DNA from: Pegoplata infirma
Lineage: Eukaryota > Arthropoda > Insecta > Diptera > Anthomyiidae
Assembly: GCA_963921195.1 (NCBI GenBank)
Contig: OY992537.1
Span: 35,325,410-35,389,409 of the forward strand
Length of the DNA: 64,000 nucleotides
Reading direction: 5' to 3'
The notes beneath the pieces are model-generated. The model saw nothing but the letters and a program-made list of their open reading frames with translations, was not told the origin of the DNA and made no database searches. How positions within the stretch are numbered: the stretch's first letter is position 1; the number at the start of each line of letters is the position of its first letter. The position numbers and the translations under genes were made by a program. Below, one piece after another: positions 23,746 to 36,140 of this stretch.

Positions 23746-26700
23746 GGACGGACTTTTGGCCATGGAGCCTTAACTAACAACTCACTATACTAATAAATAA
23801 AAGGGCTTAAGTAGATATTTAAAAAACAAATATTTTTCACTTTTCAAAATATCCAAAAACATTTTTTTGTAAAAGTTTCCTTAACAAAAACTTTTTTTAT
23901 CCCAGTTGACCAGGACGGACTTTTGGCCATGGAGCCTAACCTATCAATTCACTGTACTAACGAATAATAGGGCTTAATAGATATTTGAAAACCAAATATT
24001 CTTGACTTTTCGAAATATCCAAAAACAGTTTTTTGTAAAAGTTTCCTGAACAAAAACTTTTTTTTGTCCTAGGTGACTAGGACGGACTTTTGGCCATGGA
24101 TCCAAAAGTAGGAGTTCACCAGCATGAGCAGTCAAACGGTTCGATAGATATTTTAAATAGAAACATTTCTGCATTTTAAGAATATGCGATTGATGTTTTT
24201 TGTGGAATTTTTCCTCACAAGAACTTTTTTTCGGCCCAGGTGAGAAGGACGGACTTTTGGCCATGGAGCAAAAAGTAGGAGTTCACCAGCATGAGCAGTC
24301 ATATGGTTCGATAGATATTTTGAAGAGAAACATTTCTGCATTTTCATAATATGCGATTGATGTTTTTTGTGGAATTTTTCCTCACAAGAACATTTTTTCG
24401 CGGCAGGTGAGAAGGACGGACTTTTGGCCATGGAGCAAAAAGTAGGAGTTCACCAGCATGAGCAGTCATATGGTTCGATAGATATTTCAAATGGAAATAT
24501 TTCTGCATTTTCAGAATATGCGATTGATGTTTTTTGTGGAATTTTTCCTCACAAGAACTTTTTTTCGGCCCTGGTGAGAAGGACGGACTTTTGGCCATGG
24601 AGCCAAAAGTAGGAGTTCACCAGCATGAGCAGTCATATGGTTCGATAGATATTTTGAAGAGAAACATTTCTGCATTTTCAGAATATGCGATTGATGTTTT
24701 TTGTGGAATTTTTCCTCACAAGAACTTTTTTTCGCGGCAGGTGAGAAGGACGGACTTTTGGCCATGGAGCAAAAAGTAGGAGTTCACCAGCATGAGCGTC
24801 ATATGGTTTGATAGATATTTCAAAGAGAAACACTTCTGCATTTTCAGAATATGCGATTGATGTTTTTTGTGGAATTTTTCCTCACAAGAACTTTTTTTCG
24901 GCCCTGGTGAGAAGGACGGACTTTTGGCCATGGAGCCAAAAGTAGGAGTTCACCAGCATGAGCAGTCATATGGTTAGATAGATATTTTGAAGAGAAACAT
25001 TTCTGCATTTTCAGAATATGCGATTGATGTTTTTTGTGGAATTTTTCCTCACAAGAACTTTTTTTTTGGCCCGGGTGAGAAGGACGGACTTTGGGCCATG
25101 GAGCCAAAAGTAGGAGTTCACCAGCATGAGCAGTCATATGGTTCGATAGATATTTCAAAGAGAAACACTTCTGCATTTTCAGAATATGCGATTGATGTTT
25201 TTTGTGGAATTTTTCCTCACAAGAACTTTTTTTCGGCCCTGGTGAGAAGGACGGACTTTTGGCCATGGAGCCAAAAGTAGGAGTTCACCAGCATGAGCAG
25301 TCATATGGTTCGATAGATATTTTGAAGAGAATCATTTCTGCATTTTCAGAATATGCGATTGATGTTTTTTGTGGAATTTTTCCTCACAAGAACTTTTTTT
25401 TTGGCCTGGGTGAGAAGGACGGACTTTGGGCCATGGAGCCAAAAGTAGGAGTTCACCAGCATGAGCAGTCATATGGTTCGATAGATATTTCAAAGAGAAA
25501 CACTTCTGCATTTTCAAAATATGCGATTGATGTTTTTTGTGGAATTTTTCCTCACAAGAACTTTTTTTCGGCCCTGGTGAGAAGGACGGACTTTTGGCCA
25601 TGGAGCAAAAAGTAGGAGTTCACCAGCATGCGCAGTCATATGGTTCGATAGATATTTTAAATAGAAATATTTCAACATTTTCAGAATATGCGATTGATGT
25701 TTTTTGTGGAATTTTTCCTCACAAGAACTTTTTTTCGCGGCAGGTGAGAAGGACGGACTTTTGGCCATGGAGCAAAAAGTAGGAGTTCACCAGCATGAGC
25801 AGTCATATGGTTCGATAGATATTTCAAAGAGAAACACTTCTGCATTTTCAGAATATGCGATTGATGTTTTTTGTGGAATTTTTCCTCACAAGAACTTTTT
25901 TTTGGCCCGGGTGAGAAGGACGGACTTTGGGCCATGGAGCCAAAAGTAGGAGTTCACCAGCATGAGCAGTCATATGGTTCGATAGATATTTCAAATGGAA
26001 ATATTTCTGCATTTTCAGAATATGCGATTGATGTTTTTTGTGGAATTTTTCCTCACAAGAACTTTTTTTCGGCCCTGGTGAGAAGGACGGACTTTTGGCC
26101 ATGGAGCCAAAAGTAGGAGTTCACCAGCATGAGCAGTCATATGGTTCGATAGATATTTTGAAGAGAAACATTTCTGCATTTTCAGAATATGCGATTGATG
26201 TTTTTTGTGGAATTTTTCCTCACAAGAACTTTTTTTCGGCCCAGGTGAGAAGGACGGACTTTTGGCCATGGAGCAAAAAGTAGGAGTTCACCAGCATGAG
26301 CAGTCATATGTTTCGATAGATATTTCAAATAGAAATATTTCTGCATTTTCAGAATATGCGATTGATGTTTTTTGTGGAATTTTTCCTCACAAGAACTTTT
26401 TTTCGGCCCAGGTGAGAAGGACGGACTTTTGGCCATGGAGCAAAAAGTAGGAGTTCACCAACATGAGCAGTCATATGGTTCGATAGATATTTCAAAGAGA
26501 AACACTTCTGCATTTTCAGAATATGCGATTGATGTTTTTTGTGGAATTTTTCCTTACAAGAACTTTTTTTCGGCCCTGGTGAGAAGGACGGACTTTTGGC
26601 CATGGAGCCAAAAGTAGGAGTTCACCAGCATGAGCAGTCATATGGTTCGATAGATATTTTGAAGAGAAACATTTCTGCATTTTCAGAATATGCGATTGAT

Positions 26701-27270
26701 GTTTTTTGTGGAATTTTTCCTCACAAGAACTTTTTTTCGCGGCAGGTGAGAAGGACGGACTTTTGGCCATGGAGCAAAAAGTAGGAGTTCACCAGCATGA
26801 GCAGTCATATGGTTCGATAGATATTTCAAAGAGAAACACTTCTGCATTTTCAGAATATGCGATTGATGTTTTTTGTGGAATTTTTCCTCACAAGAACTTT
26901 TTTTCGGCCCAGGTGAGAAGGACGGACTTTTGGCCATGGAGCAAAAAGTAGTAGTTCACCAGCATGAGCAGTCATATGGTTCGATAGATATTTTGAAGAG
27001 AAACATTTCTGCATTTTCATAATATGCGATTGATGTTTTTTGTGGAATTTTTCCTCACAAGAATTTTTTTTTTCCACGTGACCAGGACGGACTTTTGGCC
27101 ATGGAGCCTGAACTACCAATTCACTGTACTAACGAATAATAGGGCTCAATAGATATTTAAAAAACAAATATTTTTGACTTCTCAAAATATTCAAAAACAG
27201 TTTTTTGTGAGAGTTTCCTTAACAAAAACTTTTTTTGTCCCAGGTGACCAAGACGGACTTTTGGCCATGG
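23746..27270 (+). repeat. Left 167-bp tandem array
   Basis: About 18 core units repeat every 167 bp (a few are 168 bp). Each contains aggacggacttttggccatg, gtaggagttcaccagcatga, gcagtcatatggttcgatag and gcgattgatgttttttgtgg. Outer units on both sides are of a second type (ttcactgtactaacgaataa, atatccaaaaacagtttttt) with a period of about 165-170 bp. Neighbouring core units differ at a few fixed places (cggccctgg, cgcggcagg, tggcccggg; caaagagaaacact, gaagagaaacattt), so several variants are interspersed. Open frames on both strands come from the near-frame unit length. They end wherever a 167-bp unit shifts the frame and continue across 168-bp units. Confidence 0.9.
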
Positions 27271-27279
27271 AGCCTAAAC

Positions 27280-28142
27280 TAACAATTCACTGTAAAAACA
27301 CATGATATAGTTCGATATATAATTGAAAAACGAATATTGTTTAGTTTATTTTTTTATTTTATAATTTATTAATACCAATTACAATATAAAACTTTAAAAA
27401 TTAAAACTTTTCTGCACATCTAATAGTGAAGTCTGCAAATTAAAAAAAGTGCTACCAAGTTTTTATAAAACAGTACATATCGTCACCTTAAACTCGAAAC
27501 GCCCGAACTAGCATTTCGTCAGGAGATTATTGTTTTGCTCTATATGATCAATTTCCATTGGGTAGTATTTCTACAATTCACTGTACTAACGAATAATAGG
27601 GATTAATAGAAATTTGAAAAACAAATATTTTTGACTTTTCAAAATATCCAAAAACAGTTTTTTGTGAAAATTTCCTTAACAAAAACTTTTTTTGTCCCAG
27701 GTGACCAGGACGGACTTTTGGCCATGGAGTCTAATCTAACAATTCACTGTACTAACGAATAATAGGGATTAATAGATGTTTGAAAAACAAATATTTTTGA
27801 CTTTTCAAAATATCCAAAAACAGTTTTTTGTGAAAATTTCCTTAACAAAAACTTTTTTGTCCCAGGTGAGCAGGACCGACTTTTGGCCATGGAGTCTAAT
27901 CTAACAATTCACTGTACTAACGAATAATAGGGATTAATAGATGTTTGAAAAACAAATATTTTTGTCTTTTCAAAATATCCAAAAACAGTTTTTTGTGAAA
28001 ATTTCCTTAACAAAAACTTTTTTTGTCCCAGGTGACCAAGACGGACTTTTGGCCATGGAGCCTAAACTAACAATTCACTGTAAAAACACATGATATAGTT
28101 CGATATATAATTGAAAAACGAATATTGTTTAGTTTATTTTTT
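27280..28142 (+). repeat. Spacer block of the foldback arm, then three A-type units and a broken second spacer
   Basis: 27280-27573 (cacatgatatagttcgatat ... ccattgggtagtatttct) recurs inverted at 37833-38110. At 27574 it is interrupted by three further outer-type units (caattcactgtactaacg..., to about 28060), after which a second copy of the spacer starts (28061-28142) and is broken by the element at 28143. The rest of that second spacer continues at 30757-31217. No gene. Confidence 0.75.
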
Positions 28143-29510
28143 TGGCATATGACCAGAATACCGAAATCACTCCCAGCATAATAAAACTTTGTGTATCGAC
28201 TAAGGGGTCTTTCCTACGTCGAGTGAACTTCTGACTTTGGAGGGGTCACGCCCTCTTTCGAGTGGGCGGGCCTTCAAAGTTAAAACGTTTTTCTTAAATA
28301 TCTTAAAAAGTACTTATCCGATTTGGATGAAATTAGTATCATTCGAAAGCTTAAAGAAATTCCTTTCGAACATTCCTTGACATGAAGAAATTTCATTAAC
28401 CCTTTAAGCGCCAAAACGCGATTTTAAGTTTTCATTTTTTTTAATTTTCAAATATCTCAAAATTGTTACGTATATAAGACCATAAAGAGTGTACATGGGT
28501 TTGTAGCTAAGGTTCTAAGCTTTCATTTGGACTTTTATTCGACTCTCTAACTCTTCTAACACCGGAGATATAAGGGGTTAAAGTTTTGGTGCATTTTTTT
28601 TAACTTTTTTGCAGCAATTTTCTAGTTTTTACATTTGCTTGAATATCTTAAAAAGTACTTATCCGATTTGTTAAGCTCCAAAACACAATTTTAAGTTTTT
28701 TAATGTTTTTAAATGTATCGTATATAAGGTCATAACCCCCATTCACATTATGGGGAGTAAGTCCAAAGCAATTTTGGTCATAATCCCCGTTATCTGCAGA
28801 GAGGGTGGGTTTAATGCATGGAGTTTGTAATCCCTAAGCCCGGCTACGCAGAAAAACTTTTAAGTAAAAAAATCTTTTTTTTTTTTTTTTTAATTTTGGG
28901 GATTATGACCAACTTGTATAGTTGGTCATTATCCCCATAAATCTGGGAATTATGTCCGTTTTTTATTGGGGTTATGTCCAAATAATTTTCAGTCATAGTC
29001 CCCACTACCATTATTAGGATTATAACCGAAATAATTGTGGTCATAATCCCCATAACGGAAATGGGGATTATGTCCGTGGGGATTATGTTATGTCACCTAG
29101 AAAATTGCAACGAAAAAGCTAAAAAAATAGCACAAAAACTTTAACCCTTTATATCTCTGGTGTTAGAAGAGTTAGAGAGTCGAATAAAAGTCCAAATGAA
29201 AGCTTAGAACCTTAGCTACAAACCCATGTACACTCTTTATGGTCTTATATACGTAACAATTTTGAGATATTTGAAAATTAAAAAAAATGAAAACTTAAAA
29301 TCGCGTTTTGGCGCTTAAAGGGTTAATGAAATTTCTTCATGTCAAGGAATGTTCGAAAGGAATTTCTTTAAGCTTTCGAATGATACTAATTTCATCCAAA
29401 TCGGATAAGTACTTTTTAAGATATTTAAGAAAAACGTTTAAACTTTGAAGGCCCGCCCACTCGAAAGAGGGCGTGACCCCTCCAGTTTGACTGCACATTT
29501 TTGCTCTGTG
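28143..29510. mobile_element. Foldback element with 360-bp arms and a CATAATCCCC centre
   Basis: Left arm 28236-28602 (ggaggggtcacgccctcttt ... ggttaaagttttggtgc) mirrors right arm about 29126-29485 (gcacaaaaactttaaccc ... gggcgtgacccctcc). Between them 28735-29100 is a lattice of short repeats of ataatccccat, gggattatg and ggtcataat in both orientations. The outermost 90 bp on the left are not mirrored. No coding. Similar FB-like or MITE origin is inferred. Confidence 0.7.
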
Positions 29511-30568
29511 AGGTCAAAGGTTAAAAGTTAAAAAAAGAAAAATAAAAAAATCGCAATTTCGGTAAAGTGGTTTAGTTCCCAAAACTGTTTAATACAGTTG
29601 TTTTTTCTACAATTGCCTGAAATTTTATTTAAAAAATTTCTTAAACGTTTAAATGATTGATATTTATTTATTTAAAAAGCAATACATTTCAGTTGGTTGT
29701 ATAGAATTTCGACATGATGACAATTTTTTGATGTATTTATCTGGAATTATAGAAGAAAAAACTTATATTAATAAAATGTTAAACAAAATAAATTGATTGT
29801 ATTTACCTTTGTTTTTTTAATAGTTCATTTCAAATTTTCACATTTGTCTGGAATAAAAAAAAACGAAATGCTTTGGCAAAATTGATTTATAAAAAAAAGA
29901 ATTAATTTGAAATGTTTCAAAAAAGTATGTACCTGCTATGTTGTGTATACAAAGAAAAGAAAGATGGCGCGCTCATAAGAAAACAAAACACTGCACACAT
30001 TTTATTTTGTTTTTTTCCGATTGGTTTTTACGCACGCTTATGTGAGCGCTATATTATACACACTTGTTATCTCATTTATCCACTTATTTTCTTTCGCTCA
30101 AGAATATTTTTCCAAAAACATATTTTTTGTTATAATTAAATTTAATAAATTGTAATTTAATTTATTTAGATATTATTTATTTGGTATAAAAATAATTCCT
30201 TCCGCATCCCGCACGACCAACTCGCTCGACACATTCGTTTGCAATAAAAATTTCTAGAAAAAAACGAGTTTTAGAAAAAAAACTAAAAACAACTACATAA
30301 ATCAACTATTGCTACAGTGTAGTATATTTTTTGTAGTTATTTTTTGAAACTACTACAAAAAAAGTTGTTTGAGATTTTTTCATATAAAAACGACCGAAAT
30401 TGTAGTTAAAAACAACAGCTACTACTTACTACACAAACGACCGTCATGTAGTAACTGCAATAATTTTCTGAGTGTTTGATTTTGTTTATGATTTTTTGGC
30501 AGTATTAAGACTGGTAATATTTTACTTTCTTAAAATCCAAAGACTCGGTGGGATGATATAAACACACC
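29511..30568. other. Intergenic within the foldback loop
   Basis: AT-rich DNA with no gene. 30300-30476 is a fragment of the CACTTAGAAAATTATGT family (aactacatgtagtaact-like blocks, end aataattttctgagtg), complete copies of which are at 52803-54950 and 56930-57494. The open frame at 29912-30139 has no recognisable domain. Confidence 0.4.
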
Positions 30569-30572
30569 TTAA

Positions 30573-30756
30573 AGCTTGATTTACACGTTAACTACCCTTG
30601 ACTACCCTTATCTACTATTTCCCAGTATTGGAGGATAGCAATTGTCAAATTCAAATAATTTTTCATACAAAATTATTTAAACCCGGCAAACCGTATCACC
30701 AATACTGGGAAATAGTAGATAAGGGTGGTCAAGGGTAGTTAACGTGTAAACTGCCC
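30573..30756. mobile_element. piggyBac-like palindromic MITE (TTAA flanks)
   Basis: Arms of about 52 bp: tttacacgttaactaccctt at the left against aagggtagttaacgtgtaaa at the right, continuing through ccagtattgg / ccaatactgg. TTAA flanks both ends (30569-30572, 30757-30760). The uninterrupted spacer at about 27412-27432 reads cacatctaatagtgaagtc where this copy has cacacc-TTAA...TTAA-tagtgaag, which fits a TTAA insertion. 184 bp, no coding. Confidence 0.6.
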
Positions 30757-30823
30757 TTAATAGTGAAGTCTGCAAATTAAAAAAAGTGCTACCAAGTTTT
30801 TATAAAACAGTACATATCGTCAC

Positions 30824-31123
30824 CACAGACTACAAACAGACTCGACAGTAGAGTTTTATTAAAAAAAATGGGGAAAAACTAAGCGATTTTAGGATAAAAC
30901 AGAGCGGTTTTTAGTCCGTTTTACGCTAACATGGCAACACTTTCTACGACTTAGGAGTGAGCGAAACAACAAAAACCGATCTGGCATCTATTTTTCTTAT
31001 GGCGCGTTATATCAGTTTTCTCTTTCTAACCTAATTCGTAGAATATTTTGAAAATATTAACCATATGGTTCAGAACTACTTGTTTGACACCTGTCACTTA
31101 TGTCGAGTCTGTATTAGTCTGTG
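30824..31123 (+). mobile_element. P-superfamily-like MITE, copy 2 (7-bp duplication tcgtcac)
   Basis: Starts cacagactacaaacagactc, ends gtcgagtctgtattagtctgtg minus a few bases. It is flanked by tcgtcac at 30817-30823 and 31124-31130. The empty site is visible in the same spacer at 27478-27500 (acatatcgtcaccttaaac), with a single tcgtcac. Same family as 21185-21448, with about 40 bp extra in the middle. This is the best supported insertion in the window. Confidence 0.85.
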
Positions 31124-31217
31124 TCGTCACCTTAAACTCCAAACGCCCGAACTAGCATTTCGTCAGGAGATTATTGTTTTGCTCTATATGATCAATTTCC
31201 ATTGGGTAGTATTTCTA

Positions 31218-32507
31218 CACGCAAAAAAAAACTTGTGTCGGAGTGAGCAAAAATCTGGCATAATTTTACCAAAAATATGCTAAAACTACAACCGACGAAG
31301 TAGTTTTCGCAATTTAGCCAAAACGCTTATGTAAAAAATTTTGAAGAAAATGCTAATGCTATTTAAGTAAAAACTTGGTAAAATATGCCAAAAGAGATAT
31401 GGTGAAATATACCAAAATTATTAGAAAAGATGACTAAAAATAATGCTAAAAATTACTACATTTATGCTAAAATAAATTTTCAATCAATTTTTGTAAAAAT
31501 TTGTATATTTGTTGAATTTAAAATTTTCACAGAATAAATCCATATTAATATAATAAATGTTGCGTAGGATTTAATTTATCACCGACCAACTGACCCTTTT
31601 TGTACAATTTTCTCGAGTGACTGCTGCCTACGCTTCTTCTTGAAGTAAAGGATCCGCTTTAGCTTCACGAATTTATTTAAAAGCATCCTGTAAAAATAGA
31701 AAATTATTACAAAATATAAATTTTTAATTTAAAAAATTGGTAAACCCCATTGGTCTCTTGGTAAGGAGGAACACTTACTTTGTCATTCCATTTGTAACTC
31801 ATCAAAACAGGTCTGGACTCCCTTGGCTTTGGGTTTTTAGGTTTTAATTTTATAACTAAAGGCAGGATTGGTGTCCACGCTCTTTATTGTAGTGAAGGAT
31901 TCCCATAGCTTCAAACATTTATTTAGCAGTACTCTGTAAAAATAGAAAATTATTACCAAACACTAATTTTTAACTAAAAATCTATTAAACCTTATTGGTG
32001 TCTTCGGAATGCGGGTATACTCACTTTATCATTCGATTTGTTATTCATCGAAACATACGTCTGGGACTCCATTGGTTTTTCTTAATGAATGGTGTTTTAA
32101 GTTATGACAGCAAAATTAACTTTAGCTTTTTTATCTTACATTTATTTATCTTTTAAAAAACTAATTATTTATATTTATTTATTAATTTATTTAAATTTTA
32201 TTTATCAATTTCCTTTTTACGTTTTATAACACAAAAAGTAAACGAAGCACGCACACAAAAATACAAAATGAATATGGCGGTCTGTATTTCTTTTTTTTTT
32301 TTGTTGTTTTCTTTCGATAAAATTTTTGTGCAAGTAATTTGCGTTATTGTGCAAGCTACTTGGTTATTTTACATAAAAAATGAATTATGTTACTTTAACA
32401 TCGACAAGCATTATTTTAGCAAAAATTTGTTAAAAAAAATTTTTTGGTATGAAAAAAGTTTTACCAAGTAGGTTTGCTCAATCTTACACAGATTTTTTTT
32501 TTGCGTG
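31218..32507 (+). mobile_element. TA-flanked 1.3-kb element, CACGCAAAAAAAAAC ends, copy 2
   Basis: Ends and interior match 16571-17869 throughout. TA at 31216-31217 and 32508-32509. The empty site is present inverted in the right arm near 37825-37840, where ggtagtatttctatagaaa runs on without the element and with a single TA at that point. 1290 bp, non-coding. Confidence 0.85.
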
Positions 32508-33800
32508 TATAGAAAAAAGTCTCAGGTTCTGAGATATATTTTATGTAGAAAAATCTCCGGTTCTGAGCCATTTTTTCTATAGAAAAAGTCTCAGATTCTC
32601 AGACATTTTTTCTTTAGGAAAAGTCCCAGATGCTGAGACATCTTTTTCTATAGAAAATCTTACACACAAAAACAAGACGTGTGTTAAAATATCCAATCGA
32701 ACTTGGTAACTTTTTTTTATATGGAGTTTATTGAATACACACCCGTCTTGTTAAAATTTCGCTAGATAATGTATAAAATACATAATTTAAACCTTAGGTA
32801 AAAAATCCACGACTTTTTAGTATAACACATGGTCTTTTACATTTTGTGCAATATACCTTTCATTTTTTGCGTGTAGATTCTGAGACATTTTTGTTGTAGA
32901 AAAAATTTCTCAAAGACAATTCTTCTATAGAAAATTTCTAATAGACAATTTTTCTATAGAAAATTTCTCAAAGACAATTTTTTTATAGAAAATTTCTAAG
33001 AAACAATTTTTCAACAGAAAATTTGTGAAAGAAAATACTTCTATCGAAAATTTCTTAAAGAAAAATTTTCTATAGAAATTTTCTCAAAGACAATTCTTCT
33101 ATAGCAAATTTCTAAAAGACAATTTTTCTGTAGAAACTTTCTGAACGACAATTCTTCTTTAGAAATTTTCTGAAAGAAAATTTTTCGATAGAAAATTTCT
33201 GGAAGACAATTTTTTATAGAAAATTTCTGAAAGATAAATACTCTACAGAAAATTTCTCAAAGACAATTCATCAATAGAAAATATTTAAAGATAATTTTTC
33301 TATAGAAAATTTCCCATAGATAATTTTTCTAAAGAAAATTTCTCAAGGACAATTCTTTAATAGAAAATTTTTTAAAGATAATTTTTCTATAGAAACTTTT
33401 TCAAAGACAATTTTTCGATAAAAAATTTCTCAAAGACAATTTTTCGATAAAAAATTTCTCAAAGACAATTTTTCATAGAAAATTTCTGAGAGACAATTTT
33501 TCTACAGAAAATTTCTGAAAAACAATTTTTCTATATAAAATTTTTAAAAGACAAGTTTTCTATAGAAAATTTCTGAAAAACAATTTTTTCTGAGACACAA
33601 TTATTTAACAGAATATTTCTAAAAGACAATTTTTCTATAGAAAATTTCTGAAAGACAGTTTTTCAGAGAAAATTTCTAAAAGACAATTTTCCTGTAAAAA
33701 ATTTCTGAAAGACAATTTTTCTATAAAAAATTTCTCAAAGACAATTTTTCTATAGAAAATTTCTCAAGGGCAATTTTTCTATAGAACATTTCTCAGTATG
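32508..33800 (+). repeat. TTTCTATAGAAA satellite array 1
   Basis: It begins with about 35-bp units containing gtctcaggttctgag and tttttctatagaaa, then changes near 32880 to about 31-bp units (ctatagaaaatttctgaaag, acaattttt), about 30 copies with 10-25% divergence. The first 240 bp recur inverted at 37593-37833 in the right arm of the foldback, where the array is truncated. A 211-bp MITE is inserted at 32663-32873. Confidence 0.85.
32663..32873. mobile_element. TA-flanked 211-bp MITE in the satellite
   Basis: Left end cacacaaaaacaagacgtg, right end cattttttgcgtg, flanked by TA (32661-32662, 32874-32875). Removing it restores the satellite sequence gaaaatct-ta-gattctgag. The inverted partner near 37670-37690 (gaatctaagactttcta) lacks the insertion and has one TA. 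Confidence 0.75.
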
Positions 33801-34600
33801 CTAGCAGAATCCTAAAGAAACTTCTTTTTTATCTTTACTTTGTGATGTGAAAACCAATACGAAAGGATTTTTTCCTGACGGAAAATACACTGCGGAAGGG
33901 ACAACTGCGGAAGCAAACGTTTACGGAATCATAAAATAAATAAATATTCTATTGAAAAATATATGTATATAATTGTCCTCAGAATGTGGGACAAATTTTC
34001 TATAAAATCCAAACCAGTTTCCAGATTCTAATGCTTTTTTTTCACCGGAACCTAAACTATTCAATGGGTAGGGAAATGGTGCTGGGTATGCCTTTTGTCT
34101 TCGTGTATTCATTTTTTTTATTATGAGGGTCTTGATTTAGATATATCCATTCACCTTTTTCAATTTGTATTCCCTCTAACCACAGTATGGGAATATACAT
34201 ACATGTGTAACGCATCGAAATATTGGTTCGGGACCCTATAAAGTATGTATATTCGTTATCCTTGATAGATTTTATCATGGGATGTCTGTTTGTATGTGGA
34301 AAAAACTATAGGTCCAAAACGAAAGAGCTAGAAGTTTTATTATAAGCTGTCTTATGGTCACAGACAAACAATTCTCAATGTAAAACTGCAGTTACATGTA
34401 ACCATTTTTTAAAAAAATTCATATGAATTCATATTATGGCTTTTTGTACTTTTGTTAAATATATAAAACATATTTTTTTAACCAAACGTCATTTTTTTTA
34501 ATACAAATAAAAAGTAATACCAAGTTAAATAAGTTAGCCGTGGATGTCGTTTTTGTCGAAACAGTTTATCTAAAACGGTGTTCGCATTCATTTTTAACTA
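33801..34600. other. Intergenic loop DNA with a fly-element fragment
   Basis: 33801-34100 is not repeated in the window and contains no open frame worth calling. 34195-34320 (gtaacgcatcgaaatattgg, tcgggaccctataaagtat) is a fragment of the dispersed TACCCTCCAC element. 34330-34600 is AT-rich. Confidence 0.4.
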
Positions 34601-35982
34601 CACTCAACCAAAAATCATTGTATTCCCAAAGAAAATCGTTGTAAATTCAACAGAAATCATTGTTGATTTTGACCCTACAAATATTTATGTTGATTTCAAT
34701 AAAAATTGTTGTCAGTTTTTGTAAAAGTTGATCAACTCGTTTTTTTGTTAATCAACTCGTATTTTATGTAAACTCAACTCATATTTTTGTTGATATAAGA
34801 AATTTTATTAATAAAAAAAGCTTGTTGTTATTTGTAAATATTCTTTTATTAAGTATAAATCACAATATTTTTTTATTTCCGGCTTTTTAGCTGCAATATT
34901 TGAAAATTTTCACAAAGATTTTCACACACACTTCGTTTATTCATGTTATGCACCCATTAGCCATTCTCTAGTTATCTGATGATACCAAAACAAAATCCTA
35001 AAAAAAAACAAAAAACGTTTTAATGAATACATAAAGTAATCAATGTATTTTATTACTTACCAAATATTTACAGATCAGATCCTATTTTTATTTATTTTTC
35101 TAATATTAAATAATTTAATAAGAAACAAACACATTAAATAATTTTATAAGAGACAAACACATTGCTACCAACTCACTCGTTCACTCGTTATAATAAAAAA
35201 AAAAAAACCGAACGAACAGGGTTGTTTTTTCTTTTTTGTTTTATCTATTGAATTCTGTATACGCCATTGTAACAGTTGAATCAGCTATACTGATTATTCA
35301 ACGATATCAACATTAATTTTTGTTGAATACGGCATTATTCTGTAAAACTTGATCTACAATGGGTTTACTAATTTTTCTACTAAGATATTTCTATGAGTGT
35401 AGTTTGATTATTGGTTTTCACCATACAATTTAAATGTCAAATTTAAACTTCGTTTTATTTTGACAGATATCGTGTTTAAAATTGAATGGGGAAAACACAT
35501 AATTAAACTAGTTTAAATGAATGCGAATATGGTATAAGCGTTCATACACTCATAGAAATATCTTAGTAGAAAAATTAGTAAACCCATTGTAGATCAAGTT
35601 TTACAGAATAATGCCGTGTTCAACAAAAATTAATATGAGTGCATAACATGAATAAACGAAGTGTGTGTGAAAATCTTCAAATATTGCAGCTTAAAAAGCC
35701 GACGATAATACAAAAATATTGTTATTTATGCCTAATAAAAGAATATTAACAAATAACAACAAGTTTTTTTATTAATAAAATTTCTTATATTAACAAATAT
35801 ATGAGTTGAATTTACAAAAAATAAGAGTTGATTTACAAAAAAACGAGTTGATCAACATTTACAAAAACTGACAATAATTTTTATTGAAATCAACATTAAT
35901 ATTTGTAGGGTCAAAATCAACAATGATTTCTGTTGAATTTACAGCGATTTTCTTTGGGAATACAATGATTTTTGGTTGAGTG
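34601..35982. mobile_element. TA-flanked foldback element CACTCAACCAAAAATC
   Basis: Left end cactcaaccaaaaatcattg, right end the reverse complement (caatgatttttggttgagtg), with TA at 34599-34600 and 35983-35984. The arms of about 370 bp match through aaatcaacaatgatttctgt and gcataacatgaataaacgaa. A second inverted pair lies inside (35325-35396 against 35540-35640, cccattgtagatcaagttt), so at least two foldback units are stacked. 1.38 kb, no coding. Confidence 0.75.
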
Positions 35983-36003
35983 TAGGTATCGACAAAAACA
36001 CCA

Positions 36004-36140
36004 CTATTGTAAACAATGCTATTTTACAAAATAAATGTCATATACAATTTAGTTAAAACTTGAGCAGTTTCTTGAACTCAATATAAAAAAAAATTACCTA
36101 AGTCACATTAGACTGTTTAACACTAGTTATTTTTTTGGGT
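36004..36140 (+). repeat. Copy of the right end of the 48233-51579 element
   Basis: attgtaaacaatgctatttt ... cactagttatttttttgggt matches 51443-51578 almost base for base. The other end of such an element is not found nearby, so this is a solo right end. Confidence 0.65.

Noticed and set aside
23974..27119. Many open frames of 80-140 codons on both strands of the left 167-bp array (starting MAKSPSF or MWNFSSQ)
   Set aside because: The unit is 167 bp, so the frame shifts each unit and reads about 1.5 units before stopping. Longer frames occur only where a unit has 168 bp. Both strands are equally open. This is a property of the repeat, not a protein.
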